This document shows positions 8,473 through 18,108 of a stretch of 64,000 nucleotides of DNA, piece after piece (positions within the stretch are counted from its first letter, which is position 1; the number at the start of each line of letters is the position of its first letter). Source of the stretch: Acidisoma silvae (GTDB lineage Bacteria > Pseudomonadota > Alphaproteobacteria > Acetobacterales > Acetobacteraceae); contig NZ_JAESVB010000001.1 of the NCBI RefSeq assembly GCF_020618775.1, positions 434,001 through 498,000 of the forward strand. The letters are read 5' to 3'. The notes under the pieces are model-generated. The model saw only the letters and a program-made list of their open reading frames with translations, had not been told where the DNA came from and did not search any database. The translations under genes and the position numbers were made by a program.

Positions 8473-9696
8473 CTAGAGGTGAGACCATCCGCCTTCTACT
8501 GCCCCGACAAGGGGTAGTAGAAGAACCAGCGTCCAGGGCGGCATCCGCCAGCGCACCAGTGCCATAAACCCTGCTGCGGCGCAGGCGGCATCAGCAGGTG
8601 ACAGCACCGCGCTTGTCCAGACCGGCGTGTAGAGCGCAGCGCCCAGGATGCCGACCACAGCGGCATTGGCCCCGGCCATGGCCGCACGCGTGCTGTTGTG
8701 GCGGCGCAGCCCTTCCCAGAAGGGCAGCACACCGTAAACCAGAAGCAGGCCCGGCAGGAATATCCCGATGAGCGCGATCGCAGCTCCCGCCAATCGCGCG
8801 CCACCGGGTGCGATGACGGCGCCCAGATAGGCCGCGAAGGTGAAAAGTGGCCCCGGCACCGCTTGCGCGAAGCCATAGCCCGCCAGAAACGCCTGATTAC
8901 CGATCCATCCTGGCAGTACCAGCGTCTTCTGCAACAGCGGCAGCACTACATGGCCGCCGCCGAAAACCAGCGCGCCCGCATGGTAGAACAGGCCGAATAG
9001 CGCCAAACGGGTTTGTCCGCTTTGCGGCAGCCAGGTTGCCGCGAAGATCAGGGCGAAGAGGATAAGGGCAAAAATTCCGCCGCCTGGCCTGACCGGAAGG
9101 CGCCCAAGGGTGGCGGAAGGCAGTCCGGGTGAGAGTCGCATCATGATGCCGAGCAAGCCGCCGACCAGGATGGCGATGAGCGGCAGGCTGAACGCTCCAC
9201 CGACCAGGCTCAAGACCATCGCGGCCAAAGCGATGGCCGCTCGTGGCCGGTCCGGCGCCAGGTTGTGGGCCATGCCCCAGACCGCCTGCGCCACCACGGC
9301 GACGGCGGTGAGTTTGAGTCCATGCAGCAGGCCAGACGCAACTGGTCCGTGCAGTCCCGTCACGCTGAAGGCGAAAAGCACCATGAGCAGCGCGGAAGGT
9401 AGGGTGAAGCCGAGCCAGGCGGCGATGCCGCCGCTCAGGCCCGCGCGCTGAACGCCAAGCAGAAAGCCGAGCTGTGATGAAGCGGGGCCGGGCAGGAAAT
9501 GGCAGAGGGCGAGAAGATCAGCATAGCTGTCCTCGTCGATCCATCGTCGGCGGATGACGAATTCGGTCCGGAAATAGCCGAGATGGGCGACAGGCCCGCC
9601 GAAGGCCGAAATGCCGAGGCGCAAGAAGGCACGAAACACCTCGCCGGCCGTTCCCCGGTCAGCCGCGATAGGCAAGGCAGACGGAGTATCAGACAT
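8473..9696 (-). CDS. chrA: Chromate transporter, long-chain ChrA type
   Basis: A 407-residue inner-membrane protein made of two homologous CHR domains, the bidomain form that exports chromate using the proton gradient. The N-terminal half has FLRLGISAFGGPVAHLGYFR and LCHFLPGPASSQL. The C-terminal half has the matching GALVFGGGHVVLPLL and GFAQAVPGPLFTFAAYLGAV. About 11-12 membrane segments. The start is at MSDTPSALP, a length normal for the family. It stands alone with no chrB regulator next to it, so inducible chromate resistance is not proven; sulfate or another oxyanion is a possible substrate. Confidence 0.9.
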   Translation of the reverse strand: MSDTPSALPIAADRGTAGEVFRAFLRLGISAFGGPVAHLGYFRTEFVIRRRWIDEDSYADLLALCHFLPGPASSQLGFLLGVQRAGLSGGIAAWLGFTLPSALLMVLFAFSVTGLHGPVASGLLHGLKLTAVAVVAQAVWGMAHNLAPDRPRAAIALAAMVLSLVGGAFSLPLIAILVGGLLGIMMRLSPGLPSATLGRLPVRPGGGIFALILFALIFAATWLPQSGQTRLALFGLFYHAGALVFGGGHVVLPLLQKTLVLPGWIGNQAFLAGYGFAQAVPGPLFTFAAYLGAVIAPGGARLAGAAIALIGIFLPGLLLVYGVLPFWEGLRRHNSTRAAMAGANAAVVGILGAALYTPVWTSAVLSPADAACAAAGFMALVRWRMPPWTLVLLLPLVGAVEGGWSHL

Positions 9697-9761
9697 CAAG
9701 GGCTCGGGCTCATGGTGACCAGCCCAAGCTTGGCCCAAAAGCCGGAACCGGTTCCAGCGAC

Positions 9762-9799
9762 AAAACGGAGGCCGCAATCGGAATTGCGGCCTCCGTTTT
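9762..9799 (-). terminator. Rho-independent terminator after the aldehyde dehydrogenase gene
   Basis: A perfect 17-bp palindromic stem (AAAACGGAGGCCGCAAT and complement) with a 4-nt loop. It reads AAAA...TTTT, so it can work on both strands. It begins 2 bp after the stop codon of the minus-strand dehydrogenase gene. Confidence 0.93.
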
Positions 9800-9801
9800 G
9801 A

Positions 9802-11235
9802 TCAGGCGACGGTGACAAACTTCGTATTGAGATAGGCTTCAATGGCTTCCGCGCCGCCTTCCGTGCCGTAGCCGGAATCCTTGATGCCGCCGAAGGGGGT
9901 TTCCGGCACGCCAAGACCGTGATGGTTGATGGAGAGCATGCCGCTCTCAACCCCCGTGGACAGCGCCTGAACGGTCGCGGCCGAACTGGTATAGGCATAG
10001 GCCGCGAGGCCGTAGGGCAGGCGGTTCGCTTCGGCGAGCACGTCATCCAGCGCCTTGAAGGGACGGAACAGCGCCACCGGGCCGAAAGGCTCCTCGGTCA
10101 TGGCGCGGGCGTGCAGCGGCACATCCTTCAGCACCGTCGGCTGGAAGAAATTGCCGGCATTGCCGATACGCTCGCCGCCCAGAACCAGCTTGGCGCCCTT
10201 CTGCACGGCATCCTGCACCAGGGCTTCCATGGCCTGCACGCGGCGGGCATTGGCCAGCGGACCCATGGTGGTGCCTTCGGCCAGACCGTCACCCACTTTG
10301 ATGGTGCGGGCGGCGGCGGCGAAATTCTCCACGAACTGGTCATAGACCGTTTCCTGCACCAGGAAGCGGGTGGGGGAGATGCAGACCTGGCCGGCATTGC
10401 GGAATTTGGCACCCGCCAGCAGCTTTGCCGCCGTTCCCAGATCGGCGTCGTCGAAGACGATGGCCGGCGCATGACCGCCGAGCTCCATGGTCGCGCGCTT
10501 CATGTGTTCGCCCGCCATCGCCGCCAGTTTCTTGCCGACCGGGGTCGAGCCCGTGAAGGTCACCTTGGCGATCAGCGGGTGCGGGATGAGATAGGACGAA
10601 ATGGTCGCCGGGTCGCCGTAGACGAGGCCGATGGCGCCTGCCGGCACGCCGGCATCGTGGAAGACCTCGATCAGTGCGGCGGGGGAGGCCGGGGTTTCCT
10701 CCGGCCCTTTGGCCAGGATGGCGCAGCCGGCGGCGAGGGCGGCCGACATTTTGCGCACGATCTGGTTGATTGGGAAGTTCCAGGGCGCGAAGGCGGCGAC
10801 GATGCCGACCGGCTCCTTCACCGCCGTCTGCGCGATATGGCCGGCGCGGGCCGGAATGGTCCAGCCATAGGTGCGCTGCGCTTCGCCCGCGAACCAGTCG
10901 ATGATATCGGCTGCCGTCGCGATTTCGACGCGGGCTTCGGCCACCGGCTTGCCCTGTTCCAGGGTCATCAGCGGCGCGATGGCTTCCGAGCGCTCGCGCA
11001 GCAGGGCGGCGGCCTTGCGCATGATCTTCGCGCGCTCATAGGCCGAGGTATTACGCCAGACCGCAAAGCCGCGCTTCGCCGCAGCCAAGGCCTTGTCGAG
11101 ATCAGCGATTTCGGCGCGGGCCAGCGTGCCGATCTGCTCCCCGGTTGCGGGATTCAGCACCGGCAGCACGCCACCGGCCGCCGCCGGGCCCCAGTTACCG
11201 TCGATGAAAAGCTGGGTATCGGGATAGGAGGGCAT
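9802..11235 (-). CDS. NAD(P)-dependent aldehyde dehydrogenase, succinate-semialdehyde dehydrogenase-like
   Basis: A 477-residue soluble enzyme oxidising an aldehyde to its acid. Catalytic Cys is in [12 protein letters not shown] and the general base Glu in MELGGHAP; the cofactor segment [12 protein letters not shown] and the [10 protein letters not shown] nucleotide loop are intact. The C-terminus ([26 protein letters not shown]) is the pattern seen in NAD-dependent succinate- or alpha-ketoglutarate-semialdehyde dehydrogenases (GabD-like). No gabT, gabP or sugar-oxidation gene is next to it, so the substrate is uncertain. It lies just upstream of chrA on the same strand but is separated from it by a strong terminator. 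Confidence 0.87.
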   Translation of the reverse strand: MPSYPDTQLFIDGNWGPAAAGGVLPVLNPATGEQIGTLARAEIADLDKALAAAKRGFAVWRNTSAYERAKIMRKAAALLRERSEAIAPLMTLEQGKPVAEARVEIATAADIIDWFAGEAQRTYGWTIPARAGHIAQTAVKEPVGIVAAFAPWNFPINQIVRKMSAALAAGCAILAKGPEETPASPAALIEVFHDAGVPAGAIGLVYGDPATISSYLIPHPLIAKVTFTGSTPVGKKLAAMAGEHMKRATMELGGHAPAIVFDDADLGTAAKLLAGAKFRNAGQVCISPTRFLVQETVYDQFVENFAAAARTIKVGDGLAEGTTMGPLANARRVQAMEALVQDAVQKGAKLVLGGERIGNAGNFFQPTVLKDVPLHARAMTEEPFGPVALFRPFKALDDVLAEANRLPYGLAAYAYTSSAATVQALSTGVESGMLSINHHGLGVPETPFGGIKDSGYGTEGGAEAIEAYLNTKFVTVA

Positions 11236-11338
11236 CAGGGAACCTTTCGAACGAGGGCGGCAAGGGCCGAAACGTGGCGGCAGTCTCGACCATCACTGTC
11301 AGGGCGTCCACTGGAAGAAGCCATGCGTGAGGCGCATG

Positions 11339-11367
11339 AAAAAGGCGGCCCGGAGGCCGCCTTTTTT
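11339..11367 (-). terminator. Rho-independent terminator after xfp
   Basis: AAAAAGGCGGCC, a CGGA loop and GGCCGCCTTTTTT lie 15 bp beyond the phosphoketolase stop codon. The A and T runs on both sides make it bidirectional. Confidence 0.92.
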
Positions 11368-11381
11368 GGGTTTGCGCTCGT

Positions 11382-13808
11382 TCAGCCCTGACCCTTCCAG
11401 GTCCAGTGAACGATGTCCGGCGGGTCGATACCTTCCGCATAGGCATAGCGGCGGCAGTCGATCTGCTGCTCCTTCAAGGTCTCGCGCGCATGCGATCCGC
11501 GCAGTTTCAGCGACGGAATACGGTCGATCGCGTCGATCGCGAGCGTGAAGCGGTCGACCTGATTCTGGATCGCGAGTTCCATCGGCGTGTTGATATTGCC
11601 CTTCTCTTTATAGCCGCGCACGTGGAAATTGACGTGATTGTTGCGGCGATAGGTCAGCCGGTGGATCAGCCACGGATAGGCGTGGAAGTTGAAGATAACC
11701 GGCTTGTTCGGCGTGAACAGCGCATCGAATTCCCGGTCCGAGAAGCCGTGCGGATGTTCGGTGTCGGGCACCAGCCGGAACAGATCGACGACATTGACGA
11801 AGCGGATTTTGAGGTCCGGGAAATGCCCCAGCAGCAGTTCCGTCGCGGCCAGGGATTCCATGGTTGCCACGTCACCGCAGCTGGCCATGACGATATCGGG
11901 CTCATGGTCCTTGTCCGTGCTGGCCCATTCCCAGATGCCCGCACCCTTCGTGCAATGCTTTTCGGCCGCGTCGATATCGAGATAGGAGAGATGCGGCTGT
12001 TTGTCGGCAACGATGACGTTGACGTAGTTCTTGCTGCGCAGGCAGTGGTCTCCGACCGAGAGCAGGGTATTGGCATCCGGCGGCAGATAGATGCGCGTCA
12101 CGCTGGGGCTTTTATTGGCCACCACATCCAGGAAGCCGGGATCCTGATGGGTGAAGCCGTTATGGTCCTGCCGCCAGACGGTGGAGGTGATCAGCAGATT
12201 GAGGGAGGAGACATCCGCCCGCCAGGACAATTCGCTCGATTTTTCCAGCCATTTGGCGTGCTGGTTGAACATGGAATCGATGACATGGACGAAGGCTTCG
12301 TAGGTTGAGAAGAAGCCATGGCGTCCGGTGAGAAGATAGCCTTCCAGCCAGCCTTCCAGCGTATGTTCGCTGAGCATTTCCATCACGCGGCCGTCCTGCG
12401 TGATTTCGGTGCCGTCGGCGTCTTCCGGGAAATATTCGCCCATCCAGACCTTCTTGGTCGCCTCATAGATCGCGGTCAGGCGGTTTGAGGCATTTTCGTC
12501 CGGGCTGAAGACGCGGAAGTTATGCGGATTGCTGCGGGCGATATCGCGCAGGAAGGTTGCCAGAACGGCGGTCGGGCCGACCTCGGTCTGACCCGGCGTC
12601 TCGACGGCGACGGCATAGTCGCGGAAATCCGGCATCTTCAGCGATTTGCGTAGCAATCCGCCATTGGCATGCAGATTGGCGCCCATGCGGCGGGTGCCTT
12701 CCGGCGCCAGTTCGGCCAGCTCGGCGACGAAGCTGCCGTTGTCGTCGAACAGCTCTTCCAGCTTGTAGCTGCGCAGCCAGGCTTCCAATTGCGCCAGATG
12801 TTCCGGCTTTTCATGCACTTCCGCGAGCGGCACCTGATGGGCGCGCCAGAAGCCTTCCACCTTATGGCCGTCGACCTCCTTGGGACCGGTCCAGCCCTTG
12901 GGGCTGCGCAGCACGATCATCGGCCAGCGCGGGCGTTCGAGCGGACCGCTGCTGGCGCGGGCTTCCGTCTGGATGCGGCGGATTTCCTGCACGCAATGTT
13001 CCAGCGTGGCGGCAACCGCCTGATGCATGGTCTCGGGGTCCGACCCCTCGATGAAATAAGGCTCATAGCCGTAGCCGCGAAACAGATGCTCGACCTCCTC
13101 ATGCGGAATGCGCGCCAGGATCGTCGGATTGGCGATCTTATAGCCGTTCAGATGCAGGATCGGCAGCACCGCGCCGTCGCGCACGGGATTGAGGAATTTG
13201 TTGGAATGCCAGGCGGTCGCCAGCGGCCCGGTCTCGGACTCGCCGTCACCGACCATGACGGTGACGATCAGATCAGGGTTATCGAAGGCCGCGCCATAGG
13301 CATGGGAGATGGAATAGCCGAGTTCGCCGCCTTCATGGATCGAGCCGGGGGTTTCCGGTGTGCAATGGCTGCCGATGCCGCCGGGGAAGGAGAATTGCTT
13401 AAACAGGCGCTGCAAGCCCTCTCCATCCCGGCCGATATCCGTATAGATCTCGGAATAGGAGCCTTCCAGATAGGTATTGGAGATGATGGCCGGCGCGCCA
13501 TGTCCCGGACCTGCAATGAAAATCGTGTCTAGATCGTATTTTTTGATGAGCCGGTTCATATGGATATAGATCAGGCTCATGCCTGCATCCGATCCCCAAT
13601 GGCCGAGCAGGCGCTTTTTAATATGCTCCGACTTCAGGGGCTCGCGGAGCAGCGCATTCTCACGCAGGTAGATCATACCTGCGGACAAATAAAGCGATGC
13701 ATCCCAGTAGCGTTGCGTCCGCCTCACCTCGTCAGGTGACAAAGGCGCGCCGTCGATGGTGGAACGGGCCGGTCCGTAAGCGGTGATAGATTGCGTGTCG
13801 GGGGGCAT
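11382..13808 (-). CDS. xfp: Phosphoketolase (xylulose-5-phosphate/fructose-6-phosphate)
   Basis: An 808-residue thiamine-diphosphate enzyme splitting xylulose 5-phosphate (and often fructose 6-phosphate) with phosphate into acetyl phosphate plus glyceraldehyde 3-phosphate or erythrose 4-phosphate. Family features: [20 protein letters not shown], the His-containing [11 protein letters not shown] loop, [20 protein letters not shown], the ThDP motif [18 protein letters not shown], and the C-terminal [18 protein letters not shown]. The length of about 800 residues is standard. The start at 13808 is chosen because GGAG lies 6 nt upstream; an overlapping ATG at 13812 is in another frame. Neither ack nor pta is adjacent. 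The upstream region holds an FNR-like box, suggesting oxygen-linked control. Confidence 0.97.
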   Translation of the reverse strand: MPPDTQSITAYGPARSTIDGAPLSPDEVRRTQRYWDASLYLSAGMIYLRENALLREPLKSEHIKKRLLGHWGSDAGMSLIYIHMNRLIKKYDLDTIFIAGPGHGAPAIISNTYLEGSYSEIYTDIGRDGEGLQRLFKQFSFPGGIGSHCTPETPGSIHEGGELGYSISHAYGAAFDNPDLIVTVMVGDGESETGPLATAWHSNKFLNPVRDGAVLPILHLNGYKIANPTILARIPHEEVEHLFRGYGYEPYFIEGSDPETMHQAVAATLEHCVQEIRRIQTEARASSGPLERPRWPMIVLRSPKGWTGPKEVDGHKVEGFWRAHQVPLAEVHEKPEHLAQLEAWLRSYKLEELFDDNGSFVAELAELAPEGTRRMGANLHANGGLLRKSLKMPDFRDYAVAVETPGQTEVGPTAVLATFLRDIARSNPHNFRVFSPDENASNRLTAIYEATKKVWMGEYFPEDADGTEITQDGRVMEMLSEHTLEGWLEGYLLTGRHGFFSTYEAFVHVIDSMFNQHAKWLEKSSELSWRADVSSLNLLITSTVWRQDHNGFTHQDPGFLDVVANKSPSVTRIYLPPDANTLLSVGDHCLRSKNYVNVIVADKQPHLSYLDIDAAEKHCTKGAGIWEWASTDKDHEPDIVMASCGDVATMESLAATELLLGHFPDLKIRFVNVVDLFRLVPDTEHPHGFSDREFDALFTPNKPVIFNFHAYPWLIHRLTYRRNNHVNFHVRGYKEKGNINTPMELAIQNQVDRFTLAIDAIDRIPSLKLRGSHARETLKEQQIDCRRYAYAEGIDPPDIVHWTWKGQG

Positions 13809-13995
13809 GCATATCTCCAAGACCAAAATTTCTGAGGCAATCTGTTGAACGAACGTCTGCCGATGTTTCTGGTAGCCTTGTCCACGTCCTTCGCGTCCAG
13901 GCGCCTTGCGCGCCCTTAACGGCCGACGTCACTCAACCACGGACGCAGCCGCATTGTCGACGTCCCGGAGTCTGCATGAAGATGCACGATTTGCC

Positions 13996-14009
13996 TTGAT
14001 TTGGGTCAA
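13996..14009. promoter_or_regulatory. FNR/FixK-like box upstream of xfp
   Basis: TTGATTTGGGTCAA matches the FNR/FixK consensus TTGAT-N4-ATCAA at 9 of 10 fixed positions; the single difference (A to G) is common in alphaproteobacterial anaeroboxes. It lies 188 bp before the xfp start codon and no other promoter is near. Activation of phosphoketolase at low oxygen is inferred. Confidence 0.6.
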
Positions 14010-14085
14010 AACCAAGGGGCCGGGAGCGGCCGGACCCAAATGAGGGGAAGCCGGCACCGATCTTCAACTTTTCGGCATAATCGAG

Positions 14086-14101
14086 GTTTCATGAATGAAA
14101 C
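14086..14101. promoter_or_regulatory. Inverted repeat in the xfp upstream region
   Basis: GTTTCAT-GA-ATGAAAC is a perfect 7+2+7 palindrome in AT-rich sequence, and a related half site (CATGAATG) follows 8 bp later. It could be an operator for the neighbouring Lrp-type regulator or another dimeric repressor. Confidence 0.45.
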
Positions 14102-14219
14102 ATTTTTCCATGAATGTTTTGGGACATCATGGATCGATATCGCATTGGATATGAGGGTCGATCTGGTATGAAAATGTCGGTCACAAATCAGGTGTGACGC
14201 GCATAGATCGCGGTCAAAG

Positions 14220-14696
14220 TCAGGCCGACGTATCGATCGGCAGGCACAGGCCGAGTTTTACAATATTAAGCACGACATTCGTATTGATCCGGCGGATCTG
14301 CGGGTTGTGTTCTATCATGCGCACGCAGACGGAATCGAAACTGTCCATATCCTGCGCCAGCACGATGAGGATGACGTCGACCGGGCCGGTGACGTAATAG
14401 GCCTGCTGGATCGCATCCTGCTGACCGATCCATAGCCGCAGCTTCGGCAGCGCATCATAGTTGTCGCGCGCAATTTCCACGCCCGCGATGAAGGTCATCA
14501 TCGGGCCCGCCTGGCTGCGATCGAGAACCGCGACTTCGGCGGCAATCACCTTGTCGCTCCGCAAACGTTTCAGGCGGCGCTGCACTGCGGAGGCGGAGAG
14601 GCCGACCGCCTCGGCCATCGTCTCGGCCGTAACGTGGCAATCCTGCTGGACTACGCGCAGAATCCGGCGGTCAAACCCATCAATCGCGTCAGGCAT
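14220..14696 (-). CDS. Lrp/AsnC family transcriptional regulator
   Basis: A 158-residue DNA-binding protein. The N-terminal winged helix-turn-helix (about 5-65) reads IDGFDRRILRVVQQDCHVTA then EAVGLSASAVQRRLKRLRSD. The C-terminal RAM/effector domain (about 75-145) has VEIARDNYDALPKLRLWIGQ and YYVTGPVDVILIVLAQDMDS. Length and layout are those of Lrp/AsnC regulators, which sense amino acids and often control uptake genes. It is divergent from an amino-acid binding-protein gene across a 296-bp gap holding a 16-bp perfect palindrome, and lies upstream of xfp on the same strand; either may be its target. It ends IVKLGLCLPIDTSA. Confidence 0.93.
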   Translation of the reverse strand: MPDAIDGFDRRILRVVQQDCHVTAETMAEAVGLSASAVQRRLKRLRSDKVIAAEVAVLDRSQAGPMMTFIAGVEIARDNYDALPKLRLWIGQQDAIQQAYYVTGPVDVILIVLAQDMDSFDSVCVRMIEHNPQIRRINTNVVLNIVKLGLCLPIDTSA

Positions 14697-14810
14697 GATG
14701 CCTCGGCGGCCGTGAAGCGCCCGTCATTGACGCGTGATCTGGCTGCCTGGGTGCGCGCCGCATCATCCTGTTCCGCCGTTCTAAATCGGCAAGCCGAAAA
14801 GCCTACCGAA

Positions 14811-14826
14811 CAACCGATATCGGTTG
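14811..14826. promoter_or_regulatory. 16-bp perfect palindrome between lrp-like and binding-protein genes
   Basis: CAACCGATATCGGTTG is completely self-complementary and lies in the divergent 296-bp region, 115 bp from the regulator start and 167 bp from the binding-protein start. Position and symmetry make it the best candidate operator for autoregulation by the Lrp-type protein. Confidence 0.55.
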
Positions 14827-14992
14827 AAAAGACGGCGATTGGCGGGTTCTTGCGCGGAAAAAAGTCATTTTTCGAGGTTTTTTGCGGCTTTACCTTGTGA
14901 GTGGGCTCCTAGCTTTTTTCGATTGTCATCGCGATTTCACGTGGGCCTCATGAGCCCGTCGGCTTCTTCATCACGATCAAGGTTGCTCCTGA

Positions 14993-15787
14993 ATGAAACG
15001 GTTTCTGCGACTTCTTCTGCTCTCTGCGCCGCTGCTCGGCACGGCCATGATTCCCTTCATGCCGTCCAAGGCCCATGCCGATTCCATCACCGTCGGGCTT
15101 GATGATGAATCCTATCCGCCCTTCTACTCCAAGGGCGCCGACGGCAAGTGGCACGGCTGGGAACTCGACATGCTGGCGGCTGTCTGCGCCAAGATGGGGA
15201 CGACCTGCAATACGAAGGAAATCGCCTGGGATGGGCTTATTCCCGCATTGCAGCAGAAGCAGATCGATATGATCTGGGCGTCGCTGACCATCAATGGCGA
15301 ACGCCGCAAGGTCATCGACTTCACCCATTTCTACTATAACTCGGCCATCGTCATGATCGGGTCGAAGGACGATTCGACCAAGGTGGATTGCGGCGATCTG
15401 GCCAGTTTCAACGGCAAGGTTGTGGGTGTTCAGGCCGGGACGATCTTCGCATCCTATATGAAGGCCGCGCCGGCTTCCGTGCAGATCAAGACCTATGACA
15501 CGATCGACAATGCGCTGGCCGATCTGTCCAGCGGCCGGCTTGACTATGTGCAGGAAGGCATCAGTACCTTCGCGACCTTCTTGGCCAAGAACCCGGATTA
15601 TGTTGTGAAGACGACCTGCCCGGGCAATGACATCCTGGGCTATGGCGTCGGCGGCGGCCTGCGCAAGGGCGACGACGCGCTGAACAAGAAGGTGTCCGAC
15701 GCCATCATGGCCGTCGCGGCCGACGGCACCTGGGACGCGATCACCGCCAAATATCCTGAGATCAAGGGCCTGATCACCAAGCCGTAA
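14993..15787 (+). CDS. Amino-acid ABC transporter substrate-binding protein (SBP family 3)
   Basis: A 264-residue secreted protein. A signal peptide (KRFLRLLLLSAPLLGTAMI to about residue 29, cleavage after AHA) precedes a family-3 binding domain: ITVGLDDESYPPFY, GWELDMLAAVCAKMG, WDGLIPALQQKQIDMIWASL and the hinge GVQAGTIFASYM. Length is typical of periplasmic receptors for polar or basic amino acids. Two Cys pairs (near 62/67 and in KVDCGDLASF/KTTCPGND) may form disulfides. No permease or ATPase gene is adjacent, so it works with components encoded elsewhere. AAGG lies 10 nt before the ATG. It is divergent from an Lrp-type regulator, consistent with amino-acid-responsive control. Confidence 0.9.
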   Translation: MKRFLRLLLLSAPLLGTAMIPFMPSKAHADSITVGLDDESYPPFYSKGADGKWHGWELDMLAAVCAKMGTTCNTKEIAWDGLIPALQQKQIDMIWASLTINGERRKVIDFTHFYYNSAIVMIGSKDDSTKVDCGDLASFNGKVVGVQAGTIFASYMKAAPASVQIKTYDTIDNALADLSSGRLDYVQEGISTFATFLAKNPDYVVKTTCPGNDILGYGVGGGLRKGDDALNKKVSDAIMAVAADGTWDAITAKYPEIKGLITKP

Positions 15788-16009
15788 CACGGTCCGCGAG
15801 ACCCGGCAGCGGCCTTTTACGGAGCCGCTGCCCGGGATGCAGGGGCGGCCGCGCGCCGCAAGATTAAGCCACTCCGCCTTCGGGCCAGGATCCTTGGGGC
15901 ATGTGACAGAAGGCGGCTTGCAGCGCATACTATCTCTTTAGCCGGTGACGTGCGCTGGCGGTTGCCTGATACCGCCGCCGGCCTGCGCTATGCGAGAGGG
16001 TGACGGATT

Positions 16010-18079
16010 TTGTCCGGCTTGTCAGATGACTTCTTTCGGGCGGTGGTGGAGACCGCCGGCGAAGCCATCCTTGTCACGGCGGCCGCACTCGATAGCCCTG
16101 GCCCGGTCATCGAATACGTCAATCCTCATTTCGCCCGCATGAGTGGCTATGAGCCGGCCGAATTGCTCGGCCGGTCGCCACGCATCTTGCAAGGCCCTAA
16201 AACGCCCCGGCCGATGCTGGACCGGCTGCGCGCGGCCCTGACGGCGGGCCAGCCTTTCGAGGCGGAGGCCGTCAACTACCGCAAGGACGGCAGCGAATAT
16301 ATCGTCTCCTGGCTGATTACACCCTACCGCGACGATGCGGGGACCATCCGTCACTGGATTTCCGTGCAGCGCGACGTGACGGAGCAGCGGCGGTCGGAGG
16401 AGCGTCTGCGCCAGAGCGAGGCGCGCTTCGCGCGCGCCATCGCTGCGGCCGCCATGGGCACCTGGGATTGGGATATCGCAACCGATCATCTGCATGTTTC
16501 GCCCGGCTTCGAGCAATTGTACGGCCGGCCTCTCGGGTCGCACGTTGACAGGCCGACGATCCACAAGACGATCCATCCGGATGATCTGGCAACTGTCATG
16601 GCGTCTTCGGCCAGGGTGATGCGCGGCGAAGACGATGGAAGATTCGTCAACGAAATAAGGGTGATGCTGCCGGACGGCGGCACAAGATGGCTGCGCATAA
16701 CCGGAAGGGCGGAACTGGATGAGACAGGCAAGCCGCTGCGCATGGCGGGCGTTACCCAGGATGTGACGGAGCGGCGCAGCTACGAAGCGCGCGTCCTATA
16801 TATGGCGCGGCACGATGCTTTAACGGGGCTCGTCAACCGGAATGCGCTGCAGGAGCGGCTGAACGATACTTTGCGCCGCCGCGGCTCTGCCGGGTCATGC
16901 GCCATTCAGATTCTCGATCTCGACCATTTCAAGGAAGTGAACGATACGCTGGGCCATCCGGCCGGGGACCAGTTGCTGCGGCTTGTGGCCGAGCGGCTCA
17001 GCCGGCTGGTGCGCGAGAGGGATATCGTCTCGCGCCACGGCGGCGATGAATTCGTCATCGTCCAGACCGGCCTGCGCCGTCGCGACGATGCCGCCAGGCT
17101 CGCGGAACGGATCATTCAGGAAATCACCGAGCCCTACCGGATCGACGGGCAGACGGTCTATGTCGGCGTCAGCATCGGCATCGCGATGGGACCGGGTGAC
17201 GGCAAGGACGCCGACTATCTGCTGCGCTGCGCTGATCTCGCCTTGTATCAGGCGAAGCAGGACGGCCGCCTGCAATACCGGTTTTTTGAACCCGCTATGC
17301 AGGAAAAGGCGCAGGCGCGGCGACTGCTGGAAGTCGATCTGCGGCAGGCGCTGGCGGCCGATGAGTTCGAATTGCACTATCAGCCGGTTGTCGATATCCG
17401 CACGCGGCATGTCACGGGATTCGAAGCGCTGGTCAGATGGCGCAACGAAACGCGCGGCCTTGTCCTGCCGGACGCCTTCATTGCCCATGCCGAGGACACC
17501 AATATCATCGAGGCGCTGGGCCTGTGGGTTCTGACCCGGGCCTGCACCGATGCCAGAACCTGGACTGAAGATCGGAAAGTCGCCGTCAATCTGTCATCGG
17601 TGCAGTTCACCAAGGGAAATCTGGTCCAGAGCCTGGTGCATATCCTGCAGATGACCGGCCTGGCCCCCGCCCGGCTGGAACTGGAAATTACCGAACGCGT
17701 TCTGCTGCAGGATACGGATGACGTGCTGCGTGTCCTGCACCAGATTCGCCAGCTTGGCATTTCAATCGCCATGGATGATTTCGGCCAGGGCTATTCCTCG
17801 CTCAGCTATCTGGTCAAGTTTCCCTTCAACAAGGTGAAGATCGATCGCAGCTTCGTGGTGGCGGCGGATGAGGAAGGCAGCGGATCGGCCATCATTCGCG
17901 CTGTCGCCCAGCTGTGCGATAGTCTTGATATTACAACGACCGTCGAAGGGGTGGAGACACAGGCGCAGCTGGACGCCATGCGCCGGCTGGGCTGCCGCGA
18001 GGCGCAGGGCTATCTGTTCAGCCCCGCTGTGCCGTTGCAGGATATTCCGGCTCTCATCGACGCCATTCAGGCGGTATAG
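16010..18079 (+). CDS. PAS-PAS-GGDEF-EAL cyclic-di-GMP turnover protein
   Basis: A 689-residue soluble signalling protein able in principle to make and break cyclic di-GMP. Order: PAS1 (about 5-125) with the LOV-like segment LGRSPRILQGPKT, in which the photoactive Cys of true LOV domains is absent; PAS2/PAC (about 130-255); GGDEF (about 260-425) with intact GGDEF at 344-348 and an RxxD inhibitory site (R335-D338) exactly five residues before it; EAL (about 440-689) with FEALVRW and DDFGQGYSSLSYL. Both catalytic motifs look complete. The start is TTG: GAGAGGG lies 9 nt upstream and the first in-frame ATG would cut into PAS1. No transmembrane segment. Cytosolic redox, ligand or gas sensing is possible; the cofactor is unknown. 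Confidence 0.93.
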   Translation: MSGLSDDFFRAVVETAGEAILVTAAALDSPGPVIEYVNPHFARMSGYEPAELLGRSPRILQGPKTPRPMLDRLRAALTAGQPFEAEAVNYRKDGSEYIVSWLITPYRDDAGTIRHWISVQRDVTEQRRSEERLRQSEARFARAIAAAAMGTWDWDIATDHLHVSPGFEQLYGRPLGSHVDRPTIHKTIHPDDLATVMASSARVMRGEDDGRFVNEIRVMLPDGGTRWLRITGRAELDETGKPLRMAGVTQDVTERRSYEARVLYMARHDALTGLVNRNALQERLNDTLRRRGSAGSCAIQILDLDHFKEVNDTLGHPAGDQLLRLVAERLSRLVRERDIVSRHGGDEFVIVQTGLRRRDDAARLAERIIQEITEPYRIDGQTVYVGVSIGIAMGPGDGKDADYLLRCADLALYQAKQDGRLQYRFFEPAMQEKAQARRLLEVDLRQALAADEFELHYQPVVDIRTRHVTGFEALVRWRNETRGLVLPDAFIAHAEDTNIIEALGLWVLTRACTDARTWTEDRKVAVNLSSVQFTKGNLVQSLVHILQMTGLAPARLELEITERVLLQDTDDVLRVLHQIRQLGISIAMDDFGQGYSSLSYLVKFPFNKVKIDRSFVVAADEEGSGSAIIRAVAQLCDSLDITTTVEGVETQAQLDAMRRLGCREAQGYLFSPAVPLQDIPALIDAIQAV

Positions 18080-18108
18080 AGGCCATTCCCTACGGATTGC
18101 CCAAACCT

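Larger units (their letters stand above)
13809..14219. other. 411-bp intergenic region upstream of xfp
   Basis: A gene-free stretch between lrp-like and xfp (both on the minus strand). No coding frame is supported. It holds an FNR/FixK-like box, a GTTTCAT/ATGAAAC inverted repeat and, from about 14070 to 14190, a markedly AT-richer segment that probably contains the xfp promoter. Confidence 0.6.

Noticed and set aside
9919-11391. 490-codon open frame opposite the aldehyde dehydrogenase gene
   Set aside because: Antisense shadow; the dehydrogenase motifs on the other strand are unmistakable.
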